A stretch of 64,000 bases of DNA from Solimicrobium silvestre (GCF_002976435.1 NZ_PUGF01000023.1:1-64000), one strand, 5' to 3'. Numbered from the stretch's first letter, positions 53,775-64,000 are shown. Numbers and translations: made by a program. Notes: generated by a model from the letters alone, not told the origin.

Positions 53775-56700
53775 TGGGTTATTTCCCTGATAGCTCGCTC
53801 TGTAGTTGCAATCGCATACACCTCACCCACCTCATTCAATAAAGCAGTGGAAGTAATCGACACCTTGATAACAGATCCTTGCTTGGTAATTCGCTGCGTA
53901 CTATAAGGTTCCAAAATTTCGGCTTGACTGAGTTGTTGCAGTCTGACCAGAGCTTCCTCGCGTTCTTCCAAGGGAATCCGATCACGCACGTTCATTGCTA
54001 ATGCTTCAGACTCACTCCAACCATAAATTCTGACTGCACCAGGGTTCCACGCCAAGATAGAACCTTGCAAATTCTGCATCGTAATAGCATCGTGCGCATC
54101 TCGCACAACCACGGCTAGCCGCATCAACTTATTGGCTTTGTGGAGGTCATTGCGCGTACGCACTGTTTCAGTAATATCAATAAAAGAAATCACCGCTCCC
54201 TCAATTACATTGTCCAGCGTGCGGTAGGGTTGTATCCGCATGGTGTACCAGAGCCCTTCAACAGTCTGCACAGCAACTTCTTTAAATATCAGTGTATTTA
54301 ACACTTCCTGAGTATCTACGACCAAACTGTCATAATCAAGCAGATTAGAGACAATATGAGCCACTGGCCGCCCCACATCTGATGGAATTAAATTGATAAT
54401 AGTGCTCGCGGCCGGTGTAAAGCGCAGGATACGTAGCTGATAATCAACAAATACCGTGCCTATGCCAGTGCCAGCGAGCAGGTTGTTCATGTCGTTATTA
54501 GCGCGAGACAGATCGATTACTTTGGTTTGTAGCTCATTATTAACGGTAGCCAGTTCTTCGTTCACCGATTGTAATTCTTCTTTCGAGGTCTCTAATTCCT
54601 CGTTCGTTGATTGCAACTCTTCGTTAACCGACTGCATTTCTTCATTAGAAGATTTCAACTCTTCATTAGAGCTTTCCAGTTCTTCGTGCGTACTCTGGAG
54701 GTATTCATCTTTTGCCCGTAACTCCTGCTTTAATATGGCGATACGCGACTCCGCATCTAATTCAACATTAATTTCTTTAGGCTCAGCTAATAGCGCAGTC
54801 GGTTGTAATATTTCGGTGGCAATGGTTGAAACTTCTTCCAAAATAACCAGGTACAGATATGACTCCGGCGTTGCCAGTGGGCCTGCCAGGACTGGGGAAA
54901 CAGTTAAATTCACCAGCGTAAAGTGGCCGTTTGTTTGAACCCGCAAACCGGAACAGCGCACAACTCCTTTGCTGCCGACCGCTTTATGCAACGCCATGGT
55001 TAAGTCGCGCCGCAAACCTTCACGTGCCATTTTTAAGATATTGCTGATACCAACTTCGCCAGGAGTCAATTCCAGGTACATTCCGGTACGGCCATGCAGA
55101 TAAAGAATATCGCCGTGCCAGTTAACTAATGCACTGCTCGCGGCAAGTTGTTGTAAAAGGGCTTGCTCGGTTAACTCACGCAATTGTAATTTTACGGGGA
55201 AAGTCATCTTTTTTGATCCAGCTGTGGTTGTGTGATCCAAGGGCAAAGAGCGAGGAAGAGTTCGCCCTAATGACATGCTTGGCCTTACTTGGTAATTTTC
55301 TTTGCGTTGAAATAATTTCGATTTGCGATCAAGTACTGGAAACAATCCGGTGAAATCACCTACTCCTTCAGACGTACCCAGCAACAATATGCCATCCGGC
55401 TTCAGTGCGTAATGAAATAAAGGGATCAATCTTTTTTGTAATTGCATGCCCAAATAAATAAGCAAGTTACGGCAGCTAATCAGATCTAGCTTAGAGAATG
55501 GAGGGTCTTTAATGACATCCTGTTCGGAAAAAACTAACATGTCACGAATACTTTTATGGATACGGAAAGTACATCCATCTGGTTCTGTTGAAAAAAACCG
55601 TGCCAATCTTTCCGGAGTAATATCAGCGGCAATACTAGCTGGATACAAGCCCGCCCGCGCTATAGCAATTGCCCGGCTATCGATATCGGTAGCAAAAACT
55701 TGTACTGTGTAATTTTGCTTGAGTGTCTCCATGCGCTCTTGTAAAAGAATCGCAATCGAATAGGCTTCTTCACCGGTTGAGCAACCAGTTGACCAAACAC
55801 GTACCACTCCCCCAGCAGGTTTGCTCGCAAATAACTTGGGGATAATATCTTTTTCTAATAACTCAAAAACCTCTGGATCGCGAAAAAAGTTGGTCACACC
55901 AATCAACAAATCACGAAACAGTGCCTCCGCCTCAGAGGGCGTTTGCTGCAAATATTTCATATAGCTACCAATTTCAGCTATTTGATGTACCGCCATACGC
56001 CGATCAATACGTCGATTGATCGTACTTGGTTTGTAATTAGAAAAATCGTGACCCGTTTGTGATCGTAATAAAATAAATATTTTCTTTAGCGCACTTTCAG
56101 ATTTCGTCATATCGACAGCAGCGGAGCGCGGAAGTTTACCGTAGGCATGGGCCGCGTAAGCGATCAATTGCGCCGCCATCTCTGCCGGCGGCAACACATA
56201 ATCAGCCAATCCGGTAGCAATGACGCTGCGCGGCATACCGTCAAAATCGCTCGTTTCCGGCACTTGAACGATGACCATGCCACCCTCACCCTTTATCGCC
56301 CGCACACCTAAAGTGCCGTCACTGCCAGTACCCGACAAGACGATCCCGATGGCGCATTCGCACTGATCTTGCGCCAATGAACGAAAGAAAAAATCAATTG
56401 GTAAGCGCTGCCCGCGCGGCGCAGATGGCTCCAACAAATGCAGTGTTCCATTTAGAAACGCCATATCATGGTTGGGTGGGATGATATACACACAGTTACG
56501 TTGAACTACCATGCCATCTTCGACTTCAAAAACCTGCATCCGTGTACAGCGCCGGATGAGTTCAGTCAGCAAACTTTTGTGATCTGGCGCTAGATGTTGC
56601 ACCAAAACGAATGCCATGCCAGGCTCGATATCACTCGGCAATCCAGAAAAAAATGCTTCGAACGCAGCCAAACCACCGGCTGAAGCGCCAATGCCGACAA

Positions 56701-56809
56701 TGGGAAAAGCATCTGAATAGTTTTTTTCCGGAATGATAGTTCCGGGTAAGATAAATGGAACTATGGCAGGTTCAGTTGCGGGTTTTTTGGTTATTCTTTT
56801 GGATGGCAC
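53771..56809 (-). CDS. CheB-CheR-PAS fusion protein
   Basis: This 1012-aa protein combines CheB methylesterase (about 28-215; Ser in GIGASAGGLAA, His in VQHLAPDHKS, Asp in LSGTGSDGTLG), CheR methyltransferase (about 235-500; SAM site VWSTGCSTGEEAYSIAILL), a heptad coiled coil (about 680-770, repeats of SSNEEL/STNEEL) and two PAS domains (about 770-880 and 890-1005). Such fusions are signalling proteins outside the classical chemotaxis operon. The start is GTG at 56809 with GGAGAAG upstream. It is translationally coupled to the downstream hybrid kinase. Confidence 0.93.
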   Translation of the reverse strand: MPSKRITKKPATEPAIVPFILPGTIIPEKNYSDAFPIVGIGASAGGLAAFEAFFSGLPSDIEPGMAFVLVQHLAPDHKSLLTELIRRCTRMQVFEVEDGMVVQRNCVYIIPPNHDMAFLNGTLHLLEPSAPRGQRLPIDFFFRSLAQDQCECAIGIVLSGTGSDGTLGVRAIKGEGGMVIVQVPETSDFDGMPRSVIATGLADYVLPPAEMAAQLIAYAAHAYGKLPRSAAVDMTKSESALKKIFILLRSQTGHDFSNYKPSTINRRIDRRMAVHQIAEIGSYMKYLQQTPSEAEALFRDLLIGVTNFFRDPEVFELLEKDIIPKLFASKPAGGVVRVWSTGCSTGEEAYSIAILLQERMETLKQNYTVQVFATDIDSRAIAIARAGLYPASIAADITPERLARFFSTEPDGCTFRIHKSIRDMLVFSEQDVIKDPPFSKLDLISCRNLLIYLGMQLQKRLIPLFHYALKPDGILLLGTSEGVGDFTGLFPVLDRKSKLFQRKENYQVRPSMSLGRTLPRSLPLDHTTTAGSKKMTFPVKLQLRELTEQALLQQLAASSALVNWHGDILYLHGRTGMYLELTPGEVGISNILKMAREGLRRDLTMALHKAVGSKGVVRCSGLRVQTNGHFTLVNLTVSPVLAGPLATPESYLYLVILEEVSTIATEILQPTALLAEPKEINVELDAESRIAILKQELRAKDEYLQSTHEELESSNEELKSSNEEMQSVNEELQSTNEELETSKEELQSVNEELATVNNELQTKVIDLSRANNDMNNLLAGTGIGTVFVDYQLRILRFTPAASTIINLIPSDVGRPVAHIVSNLLDYDSLVVDTQEVLNTLIFKEVAVQTVEGLWYTMRIQPYRTLDNVIEGAVISFIDITETVRTRNDLHKANKLMRLAVVVRDAHDAITMQNLQGSILAWNPGAVRIYGWSESEALAMNVRDRIPLEEREEALVRLQQLSQAEILEPYSTQRITKQGSVIKVSITSTALLNEVGEVYAIATTERAIREITQ

Positions 56810-56946
56810 TAACTTCTCCGCTACGCTGGTTTGACTTTTGAGTATAAGGCTTTTCGTTACTTAAATGGATTTAGTTCTGCATTGGCAATAAGCGCCAGCC
56901 GTAAAAAATGACTAAGGTAATCAAGTTATTCAATGCCATCTCCTAT

Positions 56947-56988
56947 GCGTGTTAGCGAACAGACGCAACGACACGGCGTGGATATTCT
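56947..56988 (+). promoter_or_regulatory. variant operator plus -10, promoter of the collagen-like gene
   Basis: GCGTGTTAGCGAAC (56947-56960) has two mismatches in the left arm, as the copy at 3087. AGACGC follows, and TATTCT begins after exactly 22 bp (56983-56988). The leader would be about 180 nt. The remainder of 56810-57174 shows no gene. Confidence 0.55.
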
Positions 56989-57174
56989 TATTCTAAGCGG
57001 TAAATACAGCGCAATCTGCTTTCTCGAAAGAGAACAACGCTCTGTTGAATCGAATACGCAATGGCGATCTTCCTACTGGATAACGTCGCTAATTTTCTTG
57101 AATTCTGAATACAGTTGCTGAGAATTGTGTCACCAAAAGTGCCCCATCTCACCAAATCAATTGGAGAAACTTTT

Positions 57175-57354
57175 ATGAAATTTTCAACATCAATCGCTAC
57201 TATCGCTATCCTTGTTGCTATTAGCGCATGCTCTGGTCCACGCGGCCCGCAAGGTAATACAGGTAATACCGGCAACACTGGTAACACCGGCGCAACTGGT
57301 GCAACGGGCGCAGCGGGAACGTCAACTACCACGACAATAGTACCTGCGCATTAA
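57175..57354 (+). CDS. small collagen-like lipoprotein (59 aa)
   Basis: The protein has a lipoprotein signal with lipobox ISAC (Cys about 19) and a mature region of nine Gly-X-Y triplets starting GPRGPQGNTGNTGNTGNTG, then a Thr-rich end. Gly-X-Y runs form collagen triple helices; nine triplets may give a short trimeric stalk at the membrane. TTGGAG precedes the ATG. Repetitive GGTAATACC-type DNA could change repeat number by slippage. Function is unknown. Confidence 0.7.
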   Translation: MKFSTSIATIAILVAISACSGPRGPQGNTGNTGNTGNTGATGATGAAGTSTTTTIVPAH

Positions 57355-57454
57355 GAGAGTAAAGTAATTTAATCTGAGTCGTTATATTTGCCGGAAGGTT
57401 TGCCTGGAATGGTCGTTCCTTCTCGCTAAACGATGACTTAATTTAGGAGTAGTT

Positions 57455-57778
57455 ATGAACATCAATCTTACAAATTCAATAATGACAAGTGTGCCAATAA
57501 TTTGCCTTTTCATCCTGTCTATTAGCGCTAGTTACGCACAAAGCAATCAAGATGCTTCAATAGCTCAGCCCGGTGATCCGGCGAGGTGGTATCAAGAAGA
57601 CATGACTCCACATGGCTATTTTTTGACATTAAAAAAAGAGGCGATGAATGTGTATCAGGATTCATCGAAAAAATGCATGAGTGAAGAAAAATCCAACAGA
57701 AAACAATGCATGATTGAGGCTAAAAATACATTTAAACAAGATATGGATGCAGCAAAAGAAAAATCAGGAAGCTACTAA
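57455..57778 (+). CDS. secreted single Cys-pair protein (107 aa)
   Basis: The protein has a signal peptide (ending ASYAQ) and one copy of the module KC-x8-C with Ala-rich helix (KKCMSEEKSNRKQCMIEAKNTF) as in the three-repeat protein at 2422-2970. TTTAGGAG precedes the ATG. It lies 100 bp after the collagen-like gene and may share its transcript. Function is unknown. Confidence 0.7.
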   Translation: MNINLTNSIMTSVPIICLFILSISASYAQSNQDASIAQPGDPARWYQEDMTPHGYFLTLKKEAMNVYQDSSKKCMSEEKSNRKQCMIEAKNTFKQDMDAAKEKSGSY

Positions 57779-57931
57779 CCAGCGCAATCCGTTCGGCACC
57801 AACTGGTAATACATCAGTTGATGCCGTATAGAGCAAATAGCAAATTTAGGCTTGTCGGAATGACCTATAAAAGGTATTATTCTGCCTTCTTGTAAAACTT
57901 CAATTGTGTATTGATTTTTACATGCCTCAAA

Positions 57932-58008
57932 CTGCCCTTAGCTCAACTGGATAGAGCAATGCCCTTCTAAGGCATAGGTTGCTGGTTCGATTCCAGCAGG
58001 GCAGACCA
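57932..58008 (+). tRNA. tRNA-Arg (anticodon TCT)
   Basis: The 77-nt cloverleaf has acceptor CTGCCCT/AGGGCAG, D arm GCTC/GAGC, anticodon stem ATGCC/GGCAT around CTTCTAA (anticodon TCT), T arm GCTGG/CCAGC with TTCGATT, and an encoded CCA end. Confidence 0.95.
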
Positions 58009-58037
58009 AAATATCACCACTTCTCTGCCCTACCCTT

Positions 58038-59474
58038 CTATTTTTGTGCTTGACCGACTTGGCAGCGCCCGTACTTATCCTGGAAACGGACAATATCGTC
58101 TTCCCCCAGATAAGCGCCGCTTTGCACCTCGATCATCACTAAATTTATTACGCCAGGGTTTTCGAGCCGGTGCATATGTCCGGCCGGGATATAGGTAGAC
58201 TCATTGACGCTTACTAAAAACTCATGGTCCCCATTTAATACTTTAGCCATGCCGTTGACGACTATCCAATGCTCGCTGCGATGATGGTGCATTTGTAATG
58301 ATAGCGATGCGCCAGGCTTTACTTCGATGCGTTTAATTTTAAAGCCGGGACCTTCTTCAAGCACGGTATACGTCCCCCAAGGCCGGTGAACTGTTAAATG
58401 CGATTTATGCGCAGTATGACCTTTTGCTTTGAGCGCGGCGTAAATGTGCTTTACATCTTGCGTGTGAGATTTGTCTACTACCAACAATGCATCTGGTGTA
58501 TCCACAATAATCAAATTACTCACTCCCACAACGCCAACCATGCGACCTTTGCTTTGAATATAGCAATTTTCTACTTTGTGCAGCATGGTTTGACCATCTA
58601 ACCGATTGCCTTGCTCATCTGGTACCGTTAAGTTACCTAGCGAATCCCAGGATCCGATATCGTTCCAACCGATATCGCACGGCACTACTGCAACATGGTT
58701 CGATTTTTCCATGACGGCGTAATCAATGGAATTGTCAGGAATTGCTGCGAAGCTATCGGCATCTAACTCTAATTGAGAGAAGCCATCTGCTTGCGCAATG
58801 CGTGATTGTTCCATACAGACTTTGGTCGAGGCTAAAATCTCTGGGCAGTGCTGTTCCATCGCCTGCAAAATGGTACCGGCCATAAAACAAAACATGCCTG
58901 AATTCCATAGGAAATTACCAGAATCAAGGTAGGTTTGCGCCGTTGCGAGAGACGGCTTTTCTACAAACCGCAGCACTTTATTGCCACTTGCTTCTATATA
59001 GCCATAACCAGTTTCAGGCGCGTCTGGCTGAATCCCAAAGGTGACTATTTTTTCGCGTTTCGCGAGCGCTATTGCTTCGCTCACGGCCTGCTCAAAGGCG
59101 GCTTGATCTGCAATTAAATGATCAGCCGCTAAAACCAGCATCAGTGTATCTGGGCCGTGTTTTTTAGAAATATGAAGTGCGGCTGCGGCGATTGCGGCTG
59201 CCGTATTGCGGCCAAACGGTTCGAGAATATAGGAAGTCGCCAATTTGGCTTGATTAATTTCGCGATATTCATCTTCGGTTTTAAAGAATAACTCGCGATT
59301 AGTTACCGTGAGTATTTCGTCCACGCCATTTAGCTCGGCTCCGCGCAAAAAAGCTTTTTGCAATAAGCTTTGTCCATCTGCTAAACGAATGAAGGGCTTT
59401 GGATGCTGCTCCCTTGAAACCGGCCAAAGACGGGAACCAGCACCGCCGCATAATATTGTGGGAACTAAGCGCAT
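58038..59474 (-). CDS. manC: mannose-1-phosphate guanylyltransferase / mannose-6-phosphate isomerase
   Basis: This 478-aa bifunctional enzyme makes GDP-mannose. The N-terminal nucleotidyltransferase has CGGAGSRLWPVSREQHPKPF and FVEKP; the C-terminal cupin has the isomerase blocks RPWGTYTVLEEG and LQMHHHRSEHWIVV. It is the third gene of a gmd-rmd-manC cluster that turns mannose phosphate into GDP-D-rhamnose for O-antigen or exopolysaccharide. It lies 30 bp from the rmd stop, in the same direction. Confidence 0.95.
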   Translation of the reverse strand: MRLVPTILCGGAGSRLWPVSREQHPKPFIRLADGQSLLQKAFLRGAELNGVDEILTVTNRELFFKTEDEYREINQAKLATSYILEPFGRNTAAAIAAAALHISKKHGPDTLMLVLAADHLIADQAAFEQAVSEAIALAKREKIVTFGIQPDAPETGYGYIEASGNKVLRFVEKPSLATAQTYLDSGNFLWNSGMFCFMAGTILQAMEQHCPEILASTKVCMEQSRIAQADGFSQLELDADSFAAIPDNSIDYAVMEKSNHVAVVPCDIGWNDIGSWDSLGNLTVPDEQGNRLDGQTMLHKVENCYIQSKGRMVGVVGVSNLIIVDTPDALLVVDKSHTQDVKHIYAALKAKGHTAHKSHLTVHRPWGTYTVLEEGPGFKIKRIEVKPGASLSLQMHHHRSEHWIVVNGMAKVLNGDHEFLVSVNESTYIPAGHMHRLENPGVINLVMIEVQSGAYLGEDDIVRFQDKYGRCQVGQAQK

Positions 59475-59507
59475 TAAAATACCTTTTTCAATTAGGCGGC
59501 TAACAAT

Positions 59508-60419
59508 TTAGTGTGTAGAAGAGCGGTACATCCACTCCAGCGTGTCATGTAATGGCGGGGAGTCCCACTCACCAATAATGCCTCTCAGTCGCTCGGCAGA
59601 GCCTAGCAAAGTACGCACCTCATTTGCTCTTACAAAAGCCGGATTGACCTTGACCGAAATGTCGTAGCCGGCAATTTTCCCCGCCATCGCCAAGACCTCA
59701 CGTAGGGAATGACTTTTACCGGAACAGACATTAATGATCTGCCCAATCGGACGCGCTTCTATTAGTCGCCGATATGCATTTGCAACCGCCCGAACGTCAC
59801 TAAAGTCACGGAAAACATCGCAGTTACCTAGCTCAATTTCTTGCTTACCCTGCTTAAAATGATTGATTATTTTGGGAAGCAAAAAAGAATCCGTCTGACC
59901 AACGCCGGTGTAATTAAATGGCCGAGTGATGATGATGGGCAACTTGTCTAACCACAAGCGCGCCATATATTCCATGGCCAGCTTGCTAACCGCGTAATCG
60001 TTGGCCGGGTTGGGCAAGGTGGATTCATCCAGCATGCCTTGCGTGGCATTACCATAAATATTGGCGCTACTGGCCAGCAACACACATTCCACATCAGGAG
60101 CTTGCGCAACTAAGGCCTCAAGCAGGTTGCGAGTGCCGATAGTATTTACCGTATAAAAAGACTCGGCATTGGCATTGCCGACAAAGGCGACTCCGGCAAG
60201 ATGCAGCACAACGTGTGGTTTGATATGCGATATCGCAGCATGAAGCCCGTCACGGTCGGCTAAATTTACTTGAGTATAGTGCGGGGAAAGGGACTCTTTC
60301 TCGCCAATGCCATACACATCAAATCCGGCAGCCTTTAATTCAGCTTCAACATAATGACCAGTAAACCCGTTCAGTCCAGTGACTATCGCGCGCTTATTTT
60401 TTGAAAGAGCGGAAGACAT
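59508..60419 (-). CDS. rmd: GDP-6-deoxy-D-mannose reductase
   Basis: This 303-aa short-chain dehydrogenase reduces GDP-6-deoxy-4-keto-mannose to GDP-D-rhamnose. Rossmann motif (VTGLNGFTGHYV) and active-site YxxxK (YAVSKLAMEY) are present, with the NAD-sugar reductase context GIYGNATQGMLDE-like (NIYGNATQGML). ATG at 60419 lies 1 bp after the gmd stop; a longer frame extends 8 codons into gmd. Reduction to the talose epimer is an alternative that sequence alone cannot exclude. Confidence 0.88.
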   Translation of the reverse strand: MSSALSKNKRAIVTGLNGFTGHYVEAELKAAGFDVYGIGEKESLSPHYTQVNLADRDGLHAAISHIKPHVVLHLAGVAFVGNANAESFYTVNTIGTRNLLEALVAQAPDVECVLLASSANIYGNATQGMLDESTLPNPANDYAVSKLAMEYMARLWLDKLPIIITRPFNYTGVGQTDSFLLPKIINHFKQGKQEIELGNCDVFRDFSDVRAVANAYRRLIEARPIGQIINVCSGKSHSLREVLAMAGKIAGYDISVKVNPAFVRANEVRTLLGSAERLRGIIGEWDSPPLHDTLEWMYRSSTH

Positions 60420-60420
60420 A

Positions 60421-61524
<1,104 letters not shown>

Positions 61525-61592
61525 TTAGAATACCTTGCACCTTGATTCAAAACAATATTGTGCCGTTTAACAACAATTGCTGAGAAAAAAAG

Positions 61593-61628
61593 TGCGAAAA
61601 AAAAAGCCCTGAATAAACAGGGCTTTTT
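61593..61628 (-). terminator. terminator of tRNA-Ser
   Basis: AAAAAGCCCTG/CAGGGCTTTTT stem with a 6-nt loop. On the minus strand it is followed by a run of nine T residues, directly after the tRNA-Ser 3' end. It also separates the tRNA from gmd. Confidence 0.8.
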
Positions 61629-61636
61629 AGTAGTTC

Positions 61637-61726
61637 TGGCGGAAGGTGTGAGATTCGAACTCACGAAGGCTTTAACACCTCGCCAGTTTTCAAGACTGGT
61701 GCATTCAACCGCTCTGCCAACCTTCC
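61637..61726 (-). tRNA. tRNA-Ser (anticodon TGA)
   Basis: The 90-nt gene has the long variable arm of class II tRNAs, acceptor GGAAGGT/ACCTTCC, anticodon loop with TGA (CTTGAAA), T arm GTGAG/CTCAC with TTCGAAT, and an encoded CCA end. Confidence 0.95.
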
Positions 61727-61798
61727 AAGCCCGCTATTATAGCGAGGTATTTATTTGAATGCTAGTCTTTTTATCGGCTATTTCATTAAATAATGCAA

Positions 61799-63874
61799 TT
61801 AAGCATTAAATTTTTGTTCCTTCGCTGCTAATTCTTGCAATAAAGGTGCAACTTTCCATACTTTTCCGCAATGACCTTGCGCGTAATGCTGAATTGCTGC
61901 AACAACTTTTGCCAATCCAACGGTATCGGCATATAGCATTGGGCCGCCTAAATGTAGGGGGAAGCCGTAGCCGCTTAAATACACCATGTCGATATCGGAG
62001 GCGCGATGGGCAATGCCTTCCTCTAATATATAGGCAGCTTCATTGACCAAGGCGTAAATTAAGCGCTCAGTAATTTCCTGATCGGTAATGGCGCGGCGCT
62101 CTATACCTATTTGTTTGGAGTGATCATTAATCAGTTGATTAACTAAATCAGATGGATGTGCAGTACGGTCGCCTGCCTGGTAGTCGTACCAACCTGCTCC
62201 GGTTTTTTGACCGAAACGTCCTAACTCGCACAATTGGTCGGCTGTTTTTGAATAAAGCATGTCAGGCTTTTCAATCGCACGGCGCTTACGTATTGCGTAA
62301 CTGATGTCATTGCCAGCTAAATCGCTCATACGGAATGGCCCCATCGCAAAGCCCATTTTTTCCATTGCACTATCTACTTGTGCTGGCAAACAACCTTCAT
62401 CTAATAAAAAGCCGGCTTGACGTATATATTGTTCCAGCATGCGATTGCCGATAAAGCCATCGCAGACACCAGAAACTACGCCGACTTTTTTAAGTTTTTT
62501 AGATAAAGCCATCGCACTCGCCAAGACTTCATTGGAAGTTTCTTTGCCGCGCACGATCTCCAATAATTTCATGACATTAGCCGGACTAAAAAAATGCATG
62601 CCAACCACATCTTGCGGTCGCTTAGTAAAACTGGCGATTTTGTTTAAGTCGAGCGTGGAGGTGTTGGACGCTAAAATTGCTCCTTGCCTCATTACTTCGT
62701 CCAATTTCTCAAATACGGACTTTTTAACGTTCATTTCCTCAAATACCGCTTCCACCACAATATCGGCCTGCCCGATGGCGTTGTAATCAAGCGTGCCAGA
62801 AATTAAGGCTATCCGCTCAGCGCATTTTTCCGGGCTTAATTTACCTTTATCACGGGTGTTTTGATAATTTTTGGCAATGATTGCCAAGCCTTTTTCCAAT
62901 GCTTCTGGTTTGGTTTCCAGTATCACAACCGGAATACCGGCATTAGCAAAGTTCATCGCGATCCCGCCGCCCATCGTGCCGGCACCGACGACTGCAGCGC
63001 TTTTAATGGAGCGAATTGGCGTATCTGCTGGTACATCAGGAATCTTACTGGCGGCCCGTTCGGCAAAAAATGCGTGTCGTAGTGCTGTTGATTCGGGACT
63101 CACGACCAATTTATAAAATGTTTGACGTTCAAATTGAATGCCTTCATCAAACGGTAGATTCGCTGCGGCAGCGATTGCTTCAACACAATGTAGCGGCGCT
63201 TTTAAAAATCCGCGCTGCGCTTGTGCGCGCGCTGCATTTAAGACTTCTTGCAATTGTGGATGCGTTACATTGAGATTACGGACTTTGGGCAAAGGTCGCA
63301 GATCCGCAATTTTTTCTGCAAATGCGATTGCGCCAGCAACGCAATCGCCCGTCAATATTTCATCAAACAAAGCGGTGTTTGCCAATTTTTCAGATAATTC
63401 CGGTGCGCCTGAGGTAATCATTTTCAAGGCAAGTTCTAGCCCGACTACGCGCGGCAAACGCTGGGTTCCACCCGCGCCAGGCAATAGGCCAAGCTTAACT
63501 TCAGGCAACGCAATTTGAGTGCCCGGTGTGGCGACGCGGTAATGGCAACCTAGCGACAATTCCAATCCGCCGCCCATGCAAACATGGTGAATTGCCGCAA
63601 CTACTGGCTTGCTGGAGTTTTCAACAACGTCAATTAAGGTGTGTAACGAGGGTTCTGCCAATGCTTTTGGCGAATTGAATTCTTTAATGTCCGCACCACC
63701 GGAAAAAGCATTGCCTGCGCCAGTAATGACAATGGCTTTTATGCTGGCGTCATCTAAAGCACGGTTTATGCATTCGACTGCGGCGGTGCGCGTTTGAAAA
63801 TTCATGCCATTTACAGGCGGATTAGTTAACGTAATTACGGCAACTGCGCCGTGTGCTTGATATTCTGCTGTCAT
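61799..63874 (-). CDS. fused enoyl-CoA hydratase / 3-hydroxyacyl-CoA dehydrogenase
   Basis: This 691-aa beta-oxidation enzyme hydrates trans-2-enoyl-CoA and oxidises the 3-hydroxyacyl-CoA with NAD. The crotonase domain (about 1-190) has [15 protein letters not shown] and [19 protein letters not shown]; the dehydrogenase has the NAD loop [17 protein letters not shown] and the catalytic [15 protein letters not shown], followed by two C-terminal helical domains. It is shorter than E. coli FadB and belongs to the peroxisomal-type/FadJ-like subset. No thiolase or acyl-CoA dehydrogenase is adjacent in the window. AGGAAC precedes the ATG. Confidence 0.93.
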   Translation of the reverse strand: MTAEYQAHGAVAVITLTNPPVNGMNFQTRTAAVECINRALDDASIKAIVITGAGNAFSGGADIKEFNSPKALAEPSLHTLIDVVENSSKPVVAAIHHVCMGGGLELSLGCHYRVATPGTQIALPEVKLGLLPGAGGTQRLPRVVGLELALKMITSGAPELSEKLANTALFDEILTGDCVAGAIAFAEKIADLRPLPKVRNLNVTHPQLQEVLNAARAQAQRGFLKAPLHCVEAIAAAANLPFDEGIQFERQTFYKLVVSPESTALRHAFFAERAASKIPDVPADTPIRSIKSAAVVGAGTMGGGIAMNFANAGIPVVILETKPEALEKGLAIIAKNYQNTRDKGKLSPEKCAERIALISGTLDYNAIGQADIVVEAVFEEMNVKKSVFEKLDEVMRQGAILASNTSTLDLNKIASFTKRPQDVVGMHFFSPANVMKLLEIVRGKETSNEVLASAMALSKKLKKVGVVSGVCDGFIGNRMLEQYIRQAGFLLDEGCLPAQVDSAMEKMGFAMGPFRMSDLAGNDISYAIRKRRAIEKPDMLYSKTADQLCELGRFGQKTGAGWYDYQAGDRTAHPSDLVNQLINDHSKQIGIERRAITDQEITERLIYALVNEAAYILEEGIAHRASDIDMVYLSGYGFPLHLGGPMLYADTVGLAKVVAAIQHYAQGHCGKVWKVAPLLQELAAKEQKFNA

Positions 63875-64000
63875 CTCTGTTCCTATTTTTAATGGGGATT
63901 AGTACGAAAATAATGCCAAAAAAGCGTTAATAAACCTAGCTTTCATACACTCCCCTGTTTTTTTAAATATTTAACGCATTCAATGCGTTTTCATTTCGGC

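Overview
The window looks like a chromosomal segment of a Gram-negative betaproteobacterium, most likely Burkholderiales; I cannot resolve the family from sequence alone. Grounds: a BvgA/BvgS-type two-component pair, a four-gene Mla/MCE lipid-transport operon with an auxiliary lipoprotein, a fused enoyl-CoA hydratase/3-hydroxyacyl-CoA dehydrogenase, small stress proteins typical of that order, and tRNA genes that encode CCA. I see no prophage, integrase, complete insertion sequence or CRISPR array.

Layout. 1-4.2 kb: a decayed response-regulator fragment, then small stress proteins (67-aa protein, PRC-barrel, ferritin-like, Cys-pair repeat protein, 63-aa basic protein) and a stand-alone CheB-like esterase. 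4.2-6.9 kb: Fe superoxide dismutase and cyclopropane-fatty-acid synthase, CsbD. 7.3-9.4 kb: REC-PAS-GGDEF-EAL protein. 9.5-13.8 kb: DJ-1/PfpI protein followed by the Mla/MCE operon. 14-17 kb: glucose-6-phosphate isomerase, BON and YqjD-like proteins. 17-20.3 kb: PPK2 and a P3A-type ATPase. 20.6-29.8 kb: a complete RND efflux operon (outer-membrane factor, adaptor, two permeases). 29.9-32.4 kb: SnoaL-like protein, a ribbon-helix-helix/membrane-protein pair, an aldo-keto reductase. 33.3-34.9 kb: an AT-rich orphan gene for a 550-aa helical protein. 35.3-47.5 kb: a BvgAS-like system next to an E. coli common pilus (Ecp/Mat)-like operon with two pilin genes. 48-50.4 kb: S53 peptidase and DUF1003 protein. 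50.4-57.8 kb: more small stress proteins around a CheB-CheR-PAS/hybrid-kinase pair. 57.9-64 kb: tRNA-Arg, GDP-D-rhamnose synthesis genes, tRNA-Ser, and a beta-oxidation fusion enzyme.

The strongest unexplained signal is regulatory. A 14-bp palindrome, GTNCG-N4-CGNAC, recurs in the upstream regions of most of the stress and envelope genes (ten exact copies and four weaker ones found by eye). In most cases a -10-like hexamer begins exactly 22 bp (once 23 bp) after the palindrome, which puts its centre near -41, the class II activator position. It precedes the 67-aa paralogues, PRC-barrel, Cys-pair protein, 63-aa protein, SOD-CFA, CsbD, a 64-aa protein, BON-YqjD, ATPase-PPK2, the RND operon, a CpxP/Spy-like protein and a collagen-like lipoprotein. 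This describes one stress regulon whose regulator is not in the window. Three of these transcripts also appear to begin with a conserved 5'-terminal stem-loop whose pairing is kept by compensating changes.
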